A DNA stretch of 25,634 bases from a virus: positions 1 to 25,634 of the IMG/VR virus record IMGVR_UViG_3300017772_000106; one strand, given 5' to 3'. Below are positions 15,071 through 21,834 of this stretch, in pieces (position 1 is the stretch's first letter; each line of letters begins with the position of its first letter). A program made the translations under genes and the position numbers. Below the pieces are notes generated by a model, which was not told the DNA's origin, did no database searches, and worked only from the letters and a program-made list of their open reading frames with translations.

Positions 15071-15613
15071 TCACTGTTGTTTCACTGTTTTTATTAAATG
15101 TCGTCCTACAATATCCATAATGTGTTCTATAACATACTGTTTGTGTTCAGGACTATTATTGTTAAATATTTTTACACTGTTGTTATTCACAATGTTACGT
15201 ATTTTTGTAAATTTCGCTTGTATAAACTTTTCTGTTTGATTGTCTCTACGGTCTATGTGTCTATCAATTAAAATATCCTTATCAGCCTCAAGAACTATTA
15301 TATCACAATCCACCTTATCAAATAAACTCTGATTAAATAGTCTGTCACCCTCGAATATTACTAAATCATTATCACTGAGCTTATTCACAAACTTAAAAAA
15401 ATCAGGTTGACACGCCATACTTAGCTTGTCTGTCCCCGCAAACGTAGAATTGTCATATACACCTATTACGTAGATTCTAAGCAACTTACTACGCACACCC
15501 TGTATTAGACCAAACTTGAATTTAGTTAGTGGCTTAAAATTGTTTAAAATGCTTTTTATTAAAGTTGTTTTTCCCGTTGCAGGTACTCCACCAACTGCTA
15601 TTATTTTAGCCAT
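15071..15613 (-). CDS. P-loop kinase, candidate 5-hydroxymethyl-dU DNA kinase
   Basis: This encodes 180 residues. Walker A is GVPATGKT (9-16). GTDKLSM (60-66) and VIFEGDRLF (85-93) supply the candidate substrate-binding and acidic residues. RHIDRRDNQTEKF (about 118-130) looks like an Arg-rich lid. The fold is that of small nucleotide kinases, but the substrate motifs are not those of thymidylate or adenylate kinase. Directly upstream is a helical protein of the type fused or linked to kinases that phosphorylate 5-hydroxymethyl-dU in phage DNA, and a TET/JBP-like oxygenase is two genes further. I infer that it phosphorylates oxidised thymine within DNA to create a leaving group. A nucleotide kinase acting on free dNMP is the main alternative. 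It overlaps the upstream gene by 13 bases. Confidence 0.65.
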   Translation of the reverse strand: MAKIIAVGGVPATGKTTLIKSILNNFKPLTKFKFGLIQGVRSKLLRIYVIGVYDNSTFAGTDKLSMACQPDFFKFVNKLSDNDLVIFEGDRLFNQSLFDKVDCDIIVLEADKDILIDRHIDRRDNQTEKFIQAKFTKIRNIVNNNSVKIFNNNSPEHKQYVIEHIMDIVGRHLIKTVKQQ

Positions 15614-16467
15614 TGTTGTTCATAAGTTTCGTTTCTAAAATCCCAAAGGACATCCCAATCAACTCCTGTGGAAACTAATTCAGTCATTTTTAAAATCTCT
15701 GTTCTTTGTCTATCAATGTAATATCCAATGTAGCGTTTTCCTAGCTTATATTTCTTGTAAGCACACAAGGTTGTTTCTATGTTCCAAATATTTTTCTTAT
15801 CAATGTTTAATGTTTGTATGTGTTGTTTTAGTTTTTTAAACTCCCACTGTAAGTATTTTATTTGATTCTCTGTTAGCCTCTTGTTATTCTTATGAGTGTC
15901 AAGTTCTTTTAATCCTAGATGATACACAAGACCGTTTCGACAGCTCTCAGCGTTTTTCAAGTCAAGGTTTGTAGGCTCTAAATCATAACCCGTTAACACA
16001 TTAACCATTTCCAAGTATATAAACATAGTAAATCTTCCAAAGTTTTTAATCCTTGATAGATTGATGTAGCAATTATCGTATGTGTTCTGCGATGTAGGTT
16101 GTTTCAGTGATTCAAAATAATTCTCTTGTGAGTCTCCAACTAGATTTTTATAGCTTTGAAAAGTCTCTACAAATTTATCACTGGTCTTTATTCTTAACCT
16201 ATCTGTTTGAAACAGTGTTTTATTCTTGTTTGTGTTCCACCATCTTCGTAATCTATTTATGTTCACATTCTCGTAGTCAGGAAACTCGTTGTAAATATAA
16301 TATACAGTGGTAGCTGAGTAACAAGTACCAAATAAAAACGCCAACCAATATCTTTGTTCTATGTTTAACTCAAATCTATTCGCCACATATCGTAAACAAT
16401 CATTGGAAGGGTCAATGTCTTTCGCTTCCGAAGACCTCTTGTGATATTCAATGTAATCAATACTCAT
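15601..16467 (-). CDS. Helical DNA-modification protein (5-hmdU kinase helical domain / thymine pyrophosphorylase group)
   Basis: From ATG 16467 this gives 288 residues; two more codons upstream would need a TTG start. Highlights are RYWLAFLFGTCYSATTVYYI, YNEFPDYENVNINRLRRWW, a Thr-Asp pair in LFQTDRLRIKTS and a C-terminal VDWDVLWDFRNETYEQQW. This all-helical pattern (aromatic-rich, EFPD then RLxRWW, then TDR) is how I know the group called alpha-glutamyl/putrescinyl thymine pyrophosphorylase or the helical domain beside 5-hmdU DNA kinases. These act on hydroxymethyl-uracil in DNA and help replace it by larger groups. The neighbouring kinase, oxygenase and amidotransferase fit. The exact reaction is unknown to me. 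Translation is coupled: its start lies inside the end of the amidotransferase gene. Confidence 0.6.
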   Translation of the reverse strand: MSIDYIEYHKRSSEAKDIDPSNDCLRYVANRFELNIEQRYWLAFLFGTCYSATTVYYIYNEFPDYENVNINRLRRWWNTNKNKTLFQTDRLRIKTSDKFVETFQSYKNLVGDSQENYFESLKQPTSQNTYDNCYINLSRIKNFGRFTMFIYLEMVNVLTGYDLEPTNLDLKNAESCRNGLVYHLGLKELDTHKNNKRLTENQIKYLQWEFKKLKQHIQTLNIDKKNIWNIETTLCAYKKYKLGKRYIGYYIDRQRTEILKMTELVSTGVDWDVLWDFRNETYEQQWLK

Positions 16468-17074
16468 AAACAAAATTAGGCTCTAATAATTCAGGCTCAT
16501 ACTCGGAGTTAACTCTTTTGAATATATCACGTGTAGAGGCAATATAAACAGCGTCTTTGACAATAAGTCTCCATAATGGTCTTCTGCTATTACGCACGAC
16601 AAATAATTGCTTAGACTTGTTTAAAATCATTCCCGCAAAACTTCCTTTCATATTTGTGATAAATTCTTTCAAGTCTTCTTTTCCTACACATTTGTGTAAT
16701 ATTATTTCTCCATCGTTACCCGTATGCATACTGATGTTATACTTCTTTTCAATCTCCGATTTAGTCCCCATATCAACAACTCCGTTAAACACAAGGCTTT
16801 TATCTCCAACTGTAACTGGCTGATTATTAATGTGTTGTCTAAAATCTCCGCTTGTGGAATACCTATTGTGGTATATAAATTTTTTAGGCTTTGGAAACTC
16901 TGACCCGTCTATATCAGCCATGTCAAAATATTTATTTGTAATTAATCCGTTATCATAATATGTGTAACCGAAACTATGTAAACCTCTGATTTTGCTTTCA
17001 TTGATAAACTTTTTAAGAATATCAATATGCTCTTGATTAGGGTTATCACATATAAATCCTACTACACCGCACAT
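16457..17074 (-). CDS. Stand-alone class II glutamine amidotransferase
   Basis: This encodes 205 residues. It starts MCGVVGF, so Cys2 becomes the N-terminal nucleophile after Met removal, as in Ntn-type glutaminases (PurF, GlmS, AsnB). The other expected elements are in order: HNRYSTSGDFRQHINNQPV (substrate loop with Arg), VFNGVVDM (oxyanion Asn-Gly), and TGNDGEIIL (normally SDTE-like). The chain stops after the glutaminase domain, so there is no built-in synthase. It would release ammonia from glutamine, or transfer it to a partner. In this operon the likely partner is the DNA base modification machinery, perhaps to place an amine on activated hydroxymethyl-uracil. The gene starts one base after the oxygenase stop. 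Class assignment is firm; the acceptor is inferred. Confidence 0.82.
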   Translation of the reverse strand: MCGVVGFICDNPNQEHIDILKKFINESKIRGLHSFGYTYYDNGLITNKYFDMADIDGSEFPKPKKFIYHNRYSTSGDFRQHINNQPVTVGDKSLVFNGVVDMGTKSEIEKKYNISMHTGNDGEIILHKCVGKEDLKEFITNMKGSFAGMILNKSKQLFVVRNSRRPLWRLIVKDAVYIASTRDIFKRVNSEYEPELLEPNFVYEY

Positions 17075-17075
17075 A

Positions 17076-17972
17076 TTAATTAATTTTATCCCCTCTGTTC
17101 CTATTCTTTACAATCTCGTATTCTTCATCAGCAGTACCGCAGTGTATCATATTACTTCTGTAATACATAACTAGAGAAACTCTTGTGGCGTCTTCGTCAA
17201 TCTTTTGTATTGGAGTATTACCGTGCCACTGGTGTACGTCAACAAGTAGTAAATCGCAATTTTGTATATCAAAAGCAACGCCCCATTTAGGCACAACAAA
17301 AAATCCTCCCACATATCTACCTTGACGCAATACAACTAGGTTTCCAAATCCTTTTTCGTAGTCTCCATTGTCGGTGTGTATAGCTGTTTGCCAATTCTTA
17401 TTAACTGTGACGGTCGTAAAGCTCGTATCATTGATAACAAAATCTTTAGACGTGTTGTCTGCCATTTCCCTCTGTAACTTATAGTGGTCAGGCATTAGCT
17501 CCTTATATTTTGTGTCAACAAGTTTTATGATAGGATATGCTTTTTTAAATTTATTAAACTGTTTCTCATTGAAAGCTGTTTGCCTACAATACGGGAAACG
17601 GGGGTTGCGGTCAAAATAACCAATGATGCCACTTTTAGTTATCTGTGAAGCCTTTTTAGTATTCGACACAGTACCGTCTTTTTTTATCATTGTAGTCTCG
17701 GATTCGTCCTTGTGTACGTCTCCACTGCTTATACCTCTGTTGTTTGTATGTGATGCTGCGTCCTTTAAATTGTCAAAAGCGTTTTTAGCAATGTTATTTG
17801 GTATAATCTTTTTTCTAAACTTAGCAATAACCTTTCCTGTTTCAGCACAGTAAATATCGGCATTGTAATTTATCATTGTATTATAATCCTTTTCAGATAA
17901 TAAAACGCCTTTTAATTTATTAGCTTCTTCATCTGTTAACACAGGCTTCAATACTACCTTTTCAATCCTCAC
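17076..17972 (-). CDS. TET/JBP-like 2-oxoglutarate/Fe(II) DNA dioxygenase
   Basis: This encodes 298 residues beginning at GTG 17972, overlapping the ParB-like gene by 11 bases; the next ATG is 32 codons in and would cost conserved sequence. The metal site is visible: H199 and D201 in AIHTDNGDY, H250 in VHQWHGNTP, and R264 in ATRVSLVMYYR to bind 2-oxoglutarate. The stretch GFGNLVVLRQGRYVGGFF and an upstream FDRNPRFPYCRQTAF are typical of the TET/JBP branch, including phage members. These enzymes hydroxylate the 5-methyl group of thymine or 5-methylcytosine in DNA. No cytosine methyltransferase is in the window, so thymine to 5-hydroxymethyl-uracil is my preferred reaction. Family call is strong, substrate inferred. 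Confidence 0.82.
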   Translation of the reverse strand: MRIEKVVLKPVLTDEEANKLKGVLLSEKDYNTMINYNADIYCAETGKVIAKFRKKIIPNNIAKNAFDNLKDAASHTNNRGISSGDVHKDESETTMIKKDGTVSNTKKASQITKSGIIGYFDRNPRFPYCRQTAFNEKQFNKFKKAYPIIKLVDTKYKELMPDHYKLQREMADNTSKDFVINDTSFTTVTVNKNWQTAIHTDNGDYEKGFGNLVVLRQGRYVGGFFVVPKWGVAFDIQNCDLLLVDVHQWHGNTPIQKIDEDATRVSLVMYYRSNMIHCGTADEEYEIVKNRNRGDKIN

Positions 17973-18552
17973 AAGCCTTTGTAATTAATTTAAACACGGT
18001 GTCAGTCATATTATCAGTGGCAAATTTCTCTCTGAGTTTTAATTCGCATTTTCTGAATATCGGCTCTGTGTCGCTATTAAGATACAGTTGTACCATTCTA
18101 ACATGTGATGATTCGTTTTCTTCCTCTGGAAAGTCGTATTCTCCAGTGTCTTCAATATCACTATCAAATTTGTCTTCTGATTCTTCCCACTGAGGAACGT
18201 CTATACCGTATGTGTTAAGAGTATCACTGTTCCATGTGTTCGCTAACATATCCCAATTCCAAGAGCCAAAACTTGCGTTGTCTTTGATGATAAATTCGTT
18301 CTGTTGTTCCTCTGTTAAGTCTTCTACCTTCATTACAGGGATTTCTTTAAGTCCTGCTGATTTACACGCTTTTAGCCTCATATTGCCCCCTAGAACAATC
18401 ATGTCGCTATTTACAACAATAGGTCTGATATTGAGCATTTTTGGAAACTCCTTAATTGATTTAACTAACTTGTTGAATTTATCATTCTTGATTACTCGGG
18501 GGTTGTTCGGATTTGTTTTGATTTTCGAGATTTTTATGTTCTGTATCTTCAT
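17962..18552 (-). CDS. ParB-like nuclease-domain protein
   Basis: This encodes 196 residues. Residues 1-95 form a ParB/Sulfiredoxin-like domain: ISKIKTNPNNPRVI at the start, LVKSIKEF, then MIVLGGNMRLKACKSAGLKE (ParB box, GGNMRLKA at 55-62) and IPVMKV. Next come LTEEQQNEFIIKDNASFGSW, an extension typical of phage ParB proteins tied to DNA methylases, and a long acidic part (about 115-150) of Asp and Glu before a small C-terminal domain (VRMVQLYLNS). ParB boxes in this group bind nucleotide and may act on DNA. Here the fused or neighbouring methylase is absent and the oxygenase overlaps instead. It may direct or license modification, or act in partition; neither is proven. Confidence 0.75.
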   Translation of the reverse strand: MKIQNIKISKIKTNPNNPRVIKNDKFNKLVKSIKEFPKMLNIRPIVVNSDMIVLGGNMRLKACKSAGLKEIPVMKVEDLTEEQQNEFIIKDNASFGSWNWDMLANTWNSDTLNTYGIDVPQWEESEDKFDSDIEDTGEYDFPEEENESSHVRMVQLYLNSDTEPIFRKCELKLREKFATDNMTDTVFKLITKACED

Positions 18553-18563
18553 GTGTTAAGAAT

Positions 18564-18959
18564 TTATTTAGTTTGATTTCTATTTTCCTGAGTTTCTCTT
18601 TCATATTCATATTCACTGTATAGTTTAGTCATTGTTGATATTAAATCTCTTACACAAGCACCGCAACTGCTTGTTTGAAGTTTTGTATTAAATATTCTGT
18701 TGTGTATCTTCACTAATTCTTTTTGCTCTATAATATTCACTGCGGGTCTGTTAATATTAAAAAATCCTTTTAAATAAATGTATTCATCTTCATTGAGGCA
18801 ATTAATTTCTTTGTATGGAAAAATCTTGTTTAATTTTTCTTTTCGAGCTTCACAGCCGCAGTCTTTTCCTAGCTTATCAAATAGCCATTTTGTAGCTTTT
18901 TTAATTCCAGTGGCTTGAGTAATTTTCTCAATGCTGTCTCCAAGTCCTTTACTTTTCAT
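18564..18959 (-). CDS. Conserved cysteine-containing phage protein, unknown function
   Basis: From ATG 18959 this gives 131 residues. It starts MKSKGLGDSIEKITQATGIK, with a short helix and basic turn, then FDKLGKDCGCEARKEKLNKI, a middle part with FPYKEINCLNEDEYIYLKGF and an end with SSCGACVRDLISTMTKLY. The CGC and CGAC motifs, plus another Cys in INCL, could bind a metal together. I recall proteins of this type (GLGDxIEKIT, DCGC, CxxC near the end) in many Bacteroidota prophages, without a known role. The gene overlaps the end of the sigma-like gene and lies 11 bases before the ParB-like gene. It may be part of packaging or late regulation. Confidence 0.6.
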   Translation of the reverse strand: MKSKGLGDSIEKITQATGIKKATKWLFDKLGKDCGCEARKEKLNKIFPYKEINCLNEDEYIYLKGFFNINRPAVNIIEQKELVKIHNRIFNTKLQTSSCGACVRDLISTMTKLYSEYEYERETQENRNQTK

Positions 18960-19458
18960 CAATCTTTTTTTTTATCTGTTTTATACATTTGTTTATTGTT
19001 CGCCAAACTATCACATGACTAATGTTTGTTGCTGATGATAATTTTCTAATGCTGTGAAACTTTTTTCTGTATAGATTAAAGAGCTTTTTATCAAACCAAT
19101 AAAATTCATCAACAATTCGGTCTACAATCCCGTCCATGTCAACATAAGGCTCGTTGTCTGCTTTCAGTGTAGAGATTAAGTCATATGTGATTCTTGACTC
19201 TTTGTCTTTTCGTATACCGTCAATGAATAAATTCTTAATCATCTTGTATACATACGGCTTATTAACCTCACTGTTATACGTTATTTCAGAAAAATTTAAT
19301 TTATCAGTGGAAACTTTATTATGAACTAACAAATAAAAGTCTTGAATTAAATCCTCGGGCATAACCTTACTGTTATGTGTAATATCCTTAGCCATTGATA
19401 ACCAAAGGCGTTCGTCCTTGTGTAGAAGATTTAATACCCTGTTAACCTCTCTGTTCAT
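18949..19458 (-). CDS. Sigma-70-like RNA polymerase factor
   Basis: This encodes 169 residues. Region 2 is seen as AKDITHNSKVMPEDLIQDFY (about 23-42) and PYVYKMIKNLFIDGIRKDKE (about 68-87), where the second resembles the 2.3/2.4 helix of small ECF-type sigmas. Residues 120-168 contain a helix-turn-helix (SIRKLSSATNISHVIVWRTI), the region 4 type that reads the -35 or -33 box. The basic end (KQIKKKIDEK) is usual. It could direct host RNA polymerase to late promoters such as the structural promoter near 13.3 kb, which lacks a standard -33 box. It overlaps both neighbours. A non-sigma HTH regulator cannot be excluded. Confidence 0.65.
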   Translation of the reverse strand: MNREVNRVLNLLHKDERLWLSMAKDITHNSKVMPEDLIQDFYLLVHNKVSTDKLNFSEITYNSEVNKPYVYKMIKNLFIDGIRKDKESRITYDLISTLKADNEPYVDMDGIVDRIVDEFYWFDKKLFNLYRKKFHSIRKLSSATNISHVIVWRTINKCIKQIKKKIDEK

Positions 19459-19789
19459 TTAGCTCTAACAATATGTTGACAAAATCGTCATATTGTAATG
19501 CTACATAGTCTTGTTCGTGATTTTTAGTAAATACCACAAGAGGGGTTTTTAAACTTCCAATGGTGTCGTTCTTACTTTGTTCCAGTGCTCTCCAAATATT
19601 TAATTTTTCTTGATTCTTACACTCCCAATTATACTCTGATAATATTCCTTGTGTAGCCATAATGTCTCCTTTGATAGAGAGTCCTCCACTGTTAGGTGTT
19701 CTGCGTATATTGCTGTTAAACTTCTTAGAAAGGTCTTTTGCTATTTTGAGCTCAAACCTTTTGCCCTTTTGATTAGCATTGATGCTCAT
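19442..19789 (-). CDS. Holliday-junction-resolvase-like PD-(D/E)xK nuclease
   Basis: This encodes 115 residues with the layout of archaeal-type Hjc/phage resolvases: GKRFELKIAKDLSKKF (candidate Glu13), RRTPNSGGLSIKGDIM (candidate Asp42) and WECKNQEKL (Glu56-x-Lys58). Such enzymes cut branched DNA before packaging. Basic residues near RR and KK fit DNA binding. The ATG overlaps the small upstream ORF by ATGA, and the end overlaps the sigma-like gene. It could also be a VRR-NUC-like or restriction-type nuclease, but small size and the SGG-x-KGD segment favour resolvase. Confidence 0.7.
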   Translation of the reverse strand: MSINANQKGKRFELKIAKDLSKKFNSNIRRTPNSGGLSIKGDIMATQGILSEYNWECKNQEKLNIWRALEQSKNDTIGSLKTPLVVFTKNHEQDYVALQYDDFVNILLELNEQRG

Positions 19790-19962
19790 AATTTTTGAAA
19801 GTGTTTTCTGATTATTTTACCCAATTCAGCGTCATTAGGATATACTCTACACAGGAAAGCAATGCTATACTCAATAACACCATAAGGACTGTGATAAAAA
19901 GCGTCTTTTGTTTGTCTGTACTCATTGAGTGTTCTATTTTTTGGCTTCTTACTTTTTGCCAT
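19786..19962 (-). CDS. 58-residue basic small protein
   Basis: A short gene, ATG at 19962 and TGA at 19786, overlapping the resolvase start by ATGA and the upstream peptide gene by 14 bases. The product begins MAKSKKPKNRTLNEYRQTKD and continues FYHSPYGVIEYSIAFLCRVY to KIIRKHFQKL. It is basic at both ends with an aromatic centre. LNEYRQTK occurs at the start of other small flavobacterial phage proteins as I recall, with no function known. Tight coupling on both sides supports expression. Confidence 0.65.
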   Translation of the reverse strand: MAKSKKPKNRTLNEYRQTKDAFYHSPYGVIEYSIAFLCRVYPNDAELGKIIRKHFQKL

Positions 19963-20038
19963 AAAACAAGTAAGTTACTACAGCACCCCCTGTAAAAGAT
20001 AGTAAATGTGTTAATACAATTAATGATAACAAAGTCAT
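19949..20038 (-). CDS. 29-residue single-membrane-span peptide
   Basis: ATG at 20038 overlaps the upstream stop (ATGA) and TAA lies at 19949. The product begins MTLLSLIVLTHLLSFTGGA and closes TYLFYGKK. One hydrophobic stretch of about 24 residues followed by two Lys matches an N-out, C-in membrane peptide. There is no recognisable family. It may alter the host membrane, or be a small phage toxin-like or superinfection factor. It is too small to be called with certainty, but the overlap pattern is exactly that of its neighbours. Confidence 0.5.
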   Translation of the reverse strand: MTLLSLIVLTHLLSFTGGAVVTYLFYGKK

Positions 20039-20301
20039 AATTTTCTAAATGTATGAAATTTTTTCTTAAGTTTCATTGTTTCTTTATAAGACTTCACTGA
20101 ATTAAGTAAAGCAAGTGTGCTTTTCTTTTCTAGGTCGTCAACCCTAATCCGTAGGCTTAAAATGCAATTTAAGGCAGTTTTTAGTGCGTTTAATGCTTCT
20201 AAATCGTTTTGGCTTGGCTTTATATGTCTCAAGTTCATTTCGGTCTTTAGAATCAATATTTCCAATCCGTTTTTAGCTAATGTGTAATCTATGTCTGTCA
20301 T
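20035..20301 (-). CDS. Small helical protein, unknown function
   Basis: This encodes 88 residues, nearly all helical, with Leu/Lys/Glu heptads: LAKNGLEILILKTEMNLRHI, LEALNALKTALNCILSLRIR, then LEKKSTLALLNSVKSYKETM. It is probably a coiled coil. The basic end (KLKKKFHTFRKL) suggests nucleic acid or membrane contact. It lies between another small helical gene and the membrane peptide, within the replication cluster. I do not recognise it. Confidence 0.6.
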   Translation of the reverse strand: MTDIDYTLAKNGLEILILKTEMNLRHIKPSQNDLEALNALKTALNCILSLRIRVDDLEKKSTLALLNSVKSYKETMKLKKKFHTFRKL

Positions 20302-20304
20302 CTG

Positions 20305-20544
20305 TTATTTTTTTAAATCTTCACTGTATAACAATTCATTTCCTAATTTATTATCAATGGACTTTATCAGTCTGTAAATGTCGTGACTAAGTTTCTTGAC
20401 TTCGTTTTTCTCTTGTTTAGTTGAGTCAGTACCTAAATGAGCGTACAGTGAGCAATCAATCTCTAATAGCCTGTCAACCTTTTCTTTGTCTGTATAAGTT
20501 TTGTACTCTGTTATTTTCTTTACTTGTTCGTATGTGTATTTCAT
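20305..20544 (-). CDS. Small charged helical protein, unknown function
   Basis: This encodes 79 residues rich in Lys, Glu, Tyr and Leu (MKYTYEQVKKITEYKTYTDK, LSHDIYRLIKSIDNKLGNEL). Predicted mainly helical, no membrane segment or motif. The ATG overlaps the end of the ATPase gene by ATGA, so it is translated as part of the replication operon. Unknown role; might be a partner of the helicase-like ATPase just upstream. Confidence 0.6.
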   Translation of the reverse strand: MKYTYEQVKKITEYKTYTDKEKVDRLLEIDCSLYAHLGTDSTKQEKNEVKKLSHDIYRLIKSIDNKLGNELLYSEDLKK

Positions 20545-21419
20545 AATTTTAGTTTACTGTTGTTATTTTTTATTTTAAGAGGATTCTTACCGCCAATGGT
20601 AAATCCTAGACCGTTGTTAAAATCAAATCCCAGTGGCTCTCCAATATTAGTAGGTCTGCCACCCGTTTCTTTATCTTTGACTTTATACACGTGTATCATT
20701 GTTAAATCATATAATTCTTTATGTGAAACGTATCTGTGTATACAAATTAAATTATCGCATCTATTAGGGAAAACCTGACCGCCTTCACAATCAGCTTTGC
20801 GAGGTGGCTGTATATGACCGCTGAGAGGATTCCCGTTGTCGTACACTCTCCTTGCTGCCTCTGTTTGCGGATGTATACTCATAAATAAAGTCTTTCCTGA
20901 TATATTACAAAACTGTCGAACATCATTACAAAAATTATAATTCCTGTCGAACTGTGATGATATTTTACGGTCGTGATTTAATCCCGTGTAAGGGTCAATC
21001 ACACAAGCGTCAGCATCTGTATCAGCGAATATTTTTAATAAAGTCCTGTGGTCGTACACTTTAGAATTATCAACAAACGTAACGTATTTGGTAATGTGTT
21101 TATGTAACTGAGAAAGGTTTGTAATATTTCTGAGATATTCCCCTGTCCAAAATTGTAACATATCCCTCATAAGTTGTCCACTGCCGTTTTCTCCGCTCCA
21201 TATAATAAATTTTTTCTTGTGTATCTTTACTAAGCAAGTGATGTACCACATAGTCCAATTAGTCTTACCAACATTGTCTAGTCCTAGAAATATGTTAAAA
21301 GATTTATCCTTGTACACAAAATAATCATCAAGCAAACAATCTATTCTCAAGCCTTTTTTTAATCTGTTATTGATAACAGCATTAATATATTCCAGTGAAG
21401 TATCTTTAGATTCAATCAT
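20541..21419 (-). CDS. RecA/DnaB-fold ATPase, probable replicative helicase-like protein
   Basis: This encodes 292 residues. Walker A is GLDNVGKT (46-53) and Walker B is ACVIDPYTG (138-146). After it come FMSIHPQTEAAR (a sensor-like motif), and a Gly-rich segment GGQVFPNRCDNLICIHR that resembles the loop/strand of DnaB and Twinkle-type enzymes. The N-terminal 35 residues replace the usual N-terminal domain of DnaB, so this is the motor core only. It likely unwinds DNA or loads the replisome with the DUF1376-like gene upstream. Compared with DnaB (about 450 residues) it is short. A recombination ATPase is another possibility. It overlaps both neighbours. Confidence 0.72.
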   Translation of the reverse strand: MIESKDTSLEYINAVINNRLKKGLRIDCLLDDYFVYKDKSFNIFLGLDNVGKTNWTMWYITCLVKIHKKKFIIWSGENGSGQLMRDMLQFWTGEYLRNITNLSQLHKHITKYVTFVDNSKVYDHRTLLKIFADTDADACVIDPYTGLNHDRKISSQFDRNYNFCNDVRQFCNISGKTLFMSIHPQTEAARRVYDNGNPLSGHIQPPRKADCEGGQVFPNRCDNLICIHRYVSHKELYDLTMIHVYKVKDKETGGRPTNIGEPLGFDFNNGLGFTIGGKNPLKIKNNNSKLKL

Positions 21420-21834
21420 TGCTTAACCTTTCACTAATAATATTTGGCACATTCTCTTGTGGATTCTTATATTGTTTTATCTTACTTTTATCTTTATGCT
21501 TGAGCGACTGTCGAGCGTTTGCTTGACTTTGCAAGCCTCCTTTCCTCCCGTTTGCGGAATTTCTTATGCTTCTTGCCTTAGTTTCTTTGATTTGTTCGTC
21601 CAACCATTTTATGCTTATACGCTTGTTTTCTACAATTATTAAACCCTCCTTGACTAAACTATCATAATGGTCAGGAATAATTGCTCTAAGGTGTTGTTCG
21701 GGCATTTCGCATTCTCTGCTCCAAAAATAACAACAAGCCTTCATATAAGCTCCTTGCTGTTCTAGTGTTAAAAAAGATATTGTTCCTGTTAACCATTGAT
21801 TAACGAAAAACTTTATATATGGAAATTCTTTCAT
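21412..21834 (-). CDS. DUF1376-like replication initiation protein
   Basis: This encodes 140 residues. It begins MKEFPYIKFFVNQWLTGTIS, then LTLEQQGAYMKACCYFWSRE, CEMPEQHLRAII. This is the pattern of DUF1376/YdaU-like proteins (short strand, W....T..L....QGAY..L....), often next to helicase genes and linked to replication start or helicase loading. The C-terminal half (ARSIRNSANGRKGGLQSQAN) is basic and low complexity, probably binding DNA. The gene overlaps the ATPase gene by 8 bases. Family call is moderate; the length is normal. Confidence 0.65.
   Translation of the reverse strand: MKEFPYIKFFVNQWLTGTISFLTLEQQGAYMKACCYFWSRECEMPEQHLRAIIPDHYDSLVKEGLIIVENKRISIKWLDEQIKETKARSIRNSANGRKGGLQSQANARQSLKHKDKSKIKQYKNPQENVPNIISERLSND

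Noticed and set aside
14669-15239. Overlapping plus-strand frames up to 184 codons with hydrophobic stretches
   Set aside because: They lie opposite terS and kinase genes, whose products have clear motifs. The apparent membrane segments come from reverse reading of Lys/Asn/Asp codons.
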